Below are positions 5,726-6,384 of a stretch of 6,384 bases of DNA, piece after piece (position 1 is the first letter of the stretch; every line of letters begins with the position of its first letter). A program made the translations under genes and the position numbers. Source of the DNA: Rhodobiaceae bacterium (GTDB lineage Bacteria > Pseudomonadota > Alphaproteobacteria > MED-G09). The notes under the pieces are model-generated. The model had not been told where the DNA came from. It did no database searches and was given only the letters and a program-made list of their open reading frames with translations. The stretch covers positions 1,285-7,668 of the forward strand of contig NYSO01000065.1 of NCBI GenBank assembly GCA_002683015.1, given 5' to 3'.

Positions 5726-6384
5726 TTATTCGTTGGAATTTTTCCTACCAAAATTTGCAAATAATGCTATTTCCATCCCTTGTTTTTTCATAATATACGC
5801 TTGCTGTAAAATTGATAGTAAACCATTCCACGCCCAGTAAATGACAAGACCTATTGGAAAATTTGCTGCAATAAAAATCATAAAGATTGGCATCCAAGTG
5901 AATAGTGTTTTTTGAATTTGATCGGTAGGCGCAGGGTTTAATTTTGTTTGTAATAAAAATGTAAGCCCAAATAATAAGTGAAATATTCCTATCATTAAGA
6001 TTTGAGGGGGTGTCCAATCGATAATTCCAAATAAATTAAATACTGATAATGGATCAGGTGCGGATAAATCTCTTATCCATCCAAAGAAAGGTGCGTGCCT
6101 CATTTCAATTGTTACAAGAAGAACATTATAAAGCGCAAAAAATACAGGTATTTGAATAAATACAGGCAAACATCCCGAAAGAGGCTTTAATTCTTCTTTT
6201 TTATATAAGGACTGCATCTCTTGTGCCATTTTCTGACGATCATCACCATAAAGATCTTTCATTTTTTGTATTTCTGGTTGTACCTTTCTCATTTTCGCCA
6301 TTTGAACATAAGACCTATTGACGACCGGAAAGAAAACAAGCTTTATAAGAACAGTTAATAGGAGGATAGCTACCCCAAAATTTC
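5726..6384 (-). CDS. yidC: Membrane protein insertase YidC, C-terminal part
   Basis: YidC inserts and folds inner-membrane proteins, alone or with SecYEG. The frame is open to the right edge, so 218 C-terminal residues are visible; a Met codon at 6301 is internal, because NFGVAILLLTVLIK and FFPVVNRSY upstream of it are family sequence. The visible part is the conserved 60 kDa insertase core. It contains TM2 (1-20), the charged cytoplasmic hairpin loop with MAKMRKVQPEIQ and YGDDRQKMAQEM (28-58), TM3 from GCLPVFIQIP (about 70-92), the periplasmic DLSAPDP segment (105-111), TM4 (128-148), and closely spaced TM5 and TM6 around FPIGLVIYW (164-197). Lys14 occupies the position of E. coli Arg366, the positive residue in the substrate groove. 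The tail after TM6 is short, with no long basic extension. The N-terminal TM1 and large periplasmic domain expected in a Gram-negative YidC would lie beyond the window. Confidence 0.97.
   Translation of the reverse strand, partial: NFGVAILLLTVLIKLVFFPVVNRSYVQMAKMRKVQPEIQKMKDLYGDDRQKMAQEMQSLYKKEELKPLSGCLPVFIQIPVFFALYNVLLVTIEMRHAPFFGWIRDLSAPDPLSVFNLFGIIDWTPPQILMIGIFHLLFGLTFLLQTKLNPAPTDQIQKTLFTWMPIFMIFIAANFPIGLVIYWAWNGLLSILQQAYIMKKQGMEIALFANFGRKNSNE

Noticed and set aside
5465..5764. Open frame of 99 codons on the plus strand opposite engB and the yidC end.
   Set aside because: It is antisense to the conserved G1-G3 region of engB; its hydrophobic look comes from complementing Lys/Asn-rich codons.
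5745..6017. Open frame of 90 codons on the minus strand, in another frame of yidC.
   Set aside because: It overlaps the conserved YidC TM4-TM6 region in the wrong frame and resembles no known protein.

Overview
The window is a gene-dense stretch of a low-GC (about 30% by eye) bacterial chromosome. It holds eight protein-coding genes; six are complete and two run off the ends. The proteins look alphaproteobacterial: YidC has a Lys in its second membrane helix and the APDP loop form, and ArgB carries the N-terminal extension and C-terminal signature of arginine-sensitive enzymes. From memory, the neighbourhood yidC-engB-argB-HAD phosphatase-dapD-dapE, facing fmt-truA, is also typical of Alphaproteobacteria. 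Low GC, very short gaps (the longest is about 39 bases) and A/T-rich homopolymers suggest a small, streamlined genome such as a free-living marine lineage. The order within the class cannot be fixed from this sequence alone.

Layout: bases 1-1458 on the plus strand carry the 3' part of fmt (initiator-tRNA formylation) and then truA (tRNA pseudouridine at 38-40), whose start codon directly abuts the fmt stop. Bases 1455-6384 on the minus strand form one tight run read right to left: yidC (partial, membrane protein insertase), engB (ribosome-assembly GTPase), argB (N-acetylglutamate kinase), a HAD-type pyrimidine 5'-nucleotidase-like phosphatase, dapD and dapE. The two gene strings converge and overlap tail to tail by 4 bases, with no recognisable intrinsic terminator.

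Together these are housekeeping genes. fmt and truA act on tRNA. YidC and EngB serve membrane protein insertion and 50S assembly. ArgB commits glutamate to arginine synthesis. DapD and DapE are the acyl-transfer and deacylation steps of the succinylase route to meso-diaminopimelate and lysine. No RNA gene, mobile element, CRISPR array, phage gene or toxin module is visible, and no stretch over 300 bases lacks a gene. I found no previously undescribed system. The points worth a second look are modest: the convergent overlap, two start-codon corrections (argB, engB), long A-tracts inside engB and truA where slippage would give immediate truncation, and a phosphatase of unclear role between argB and dapD.
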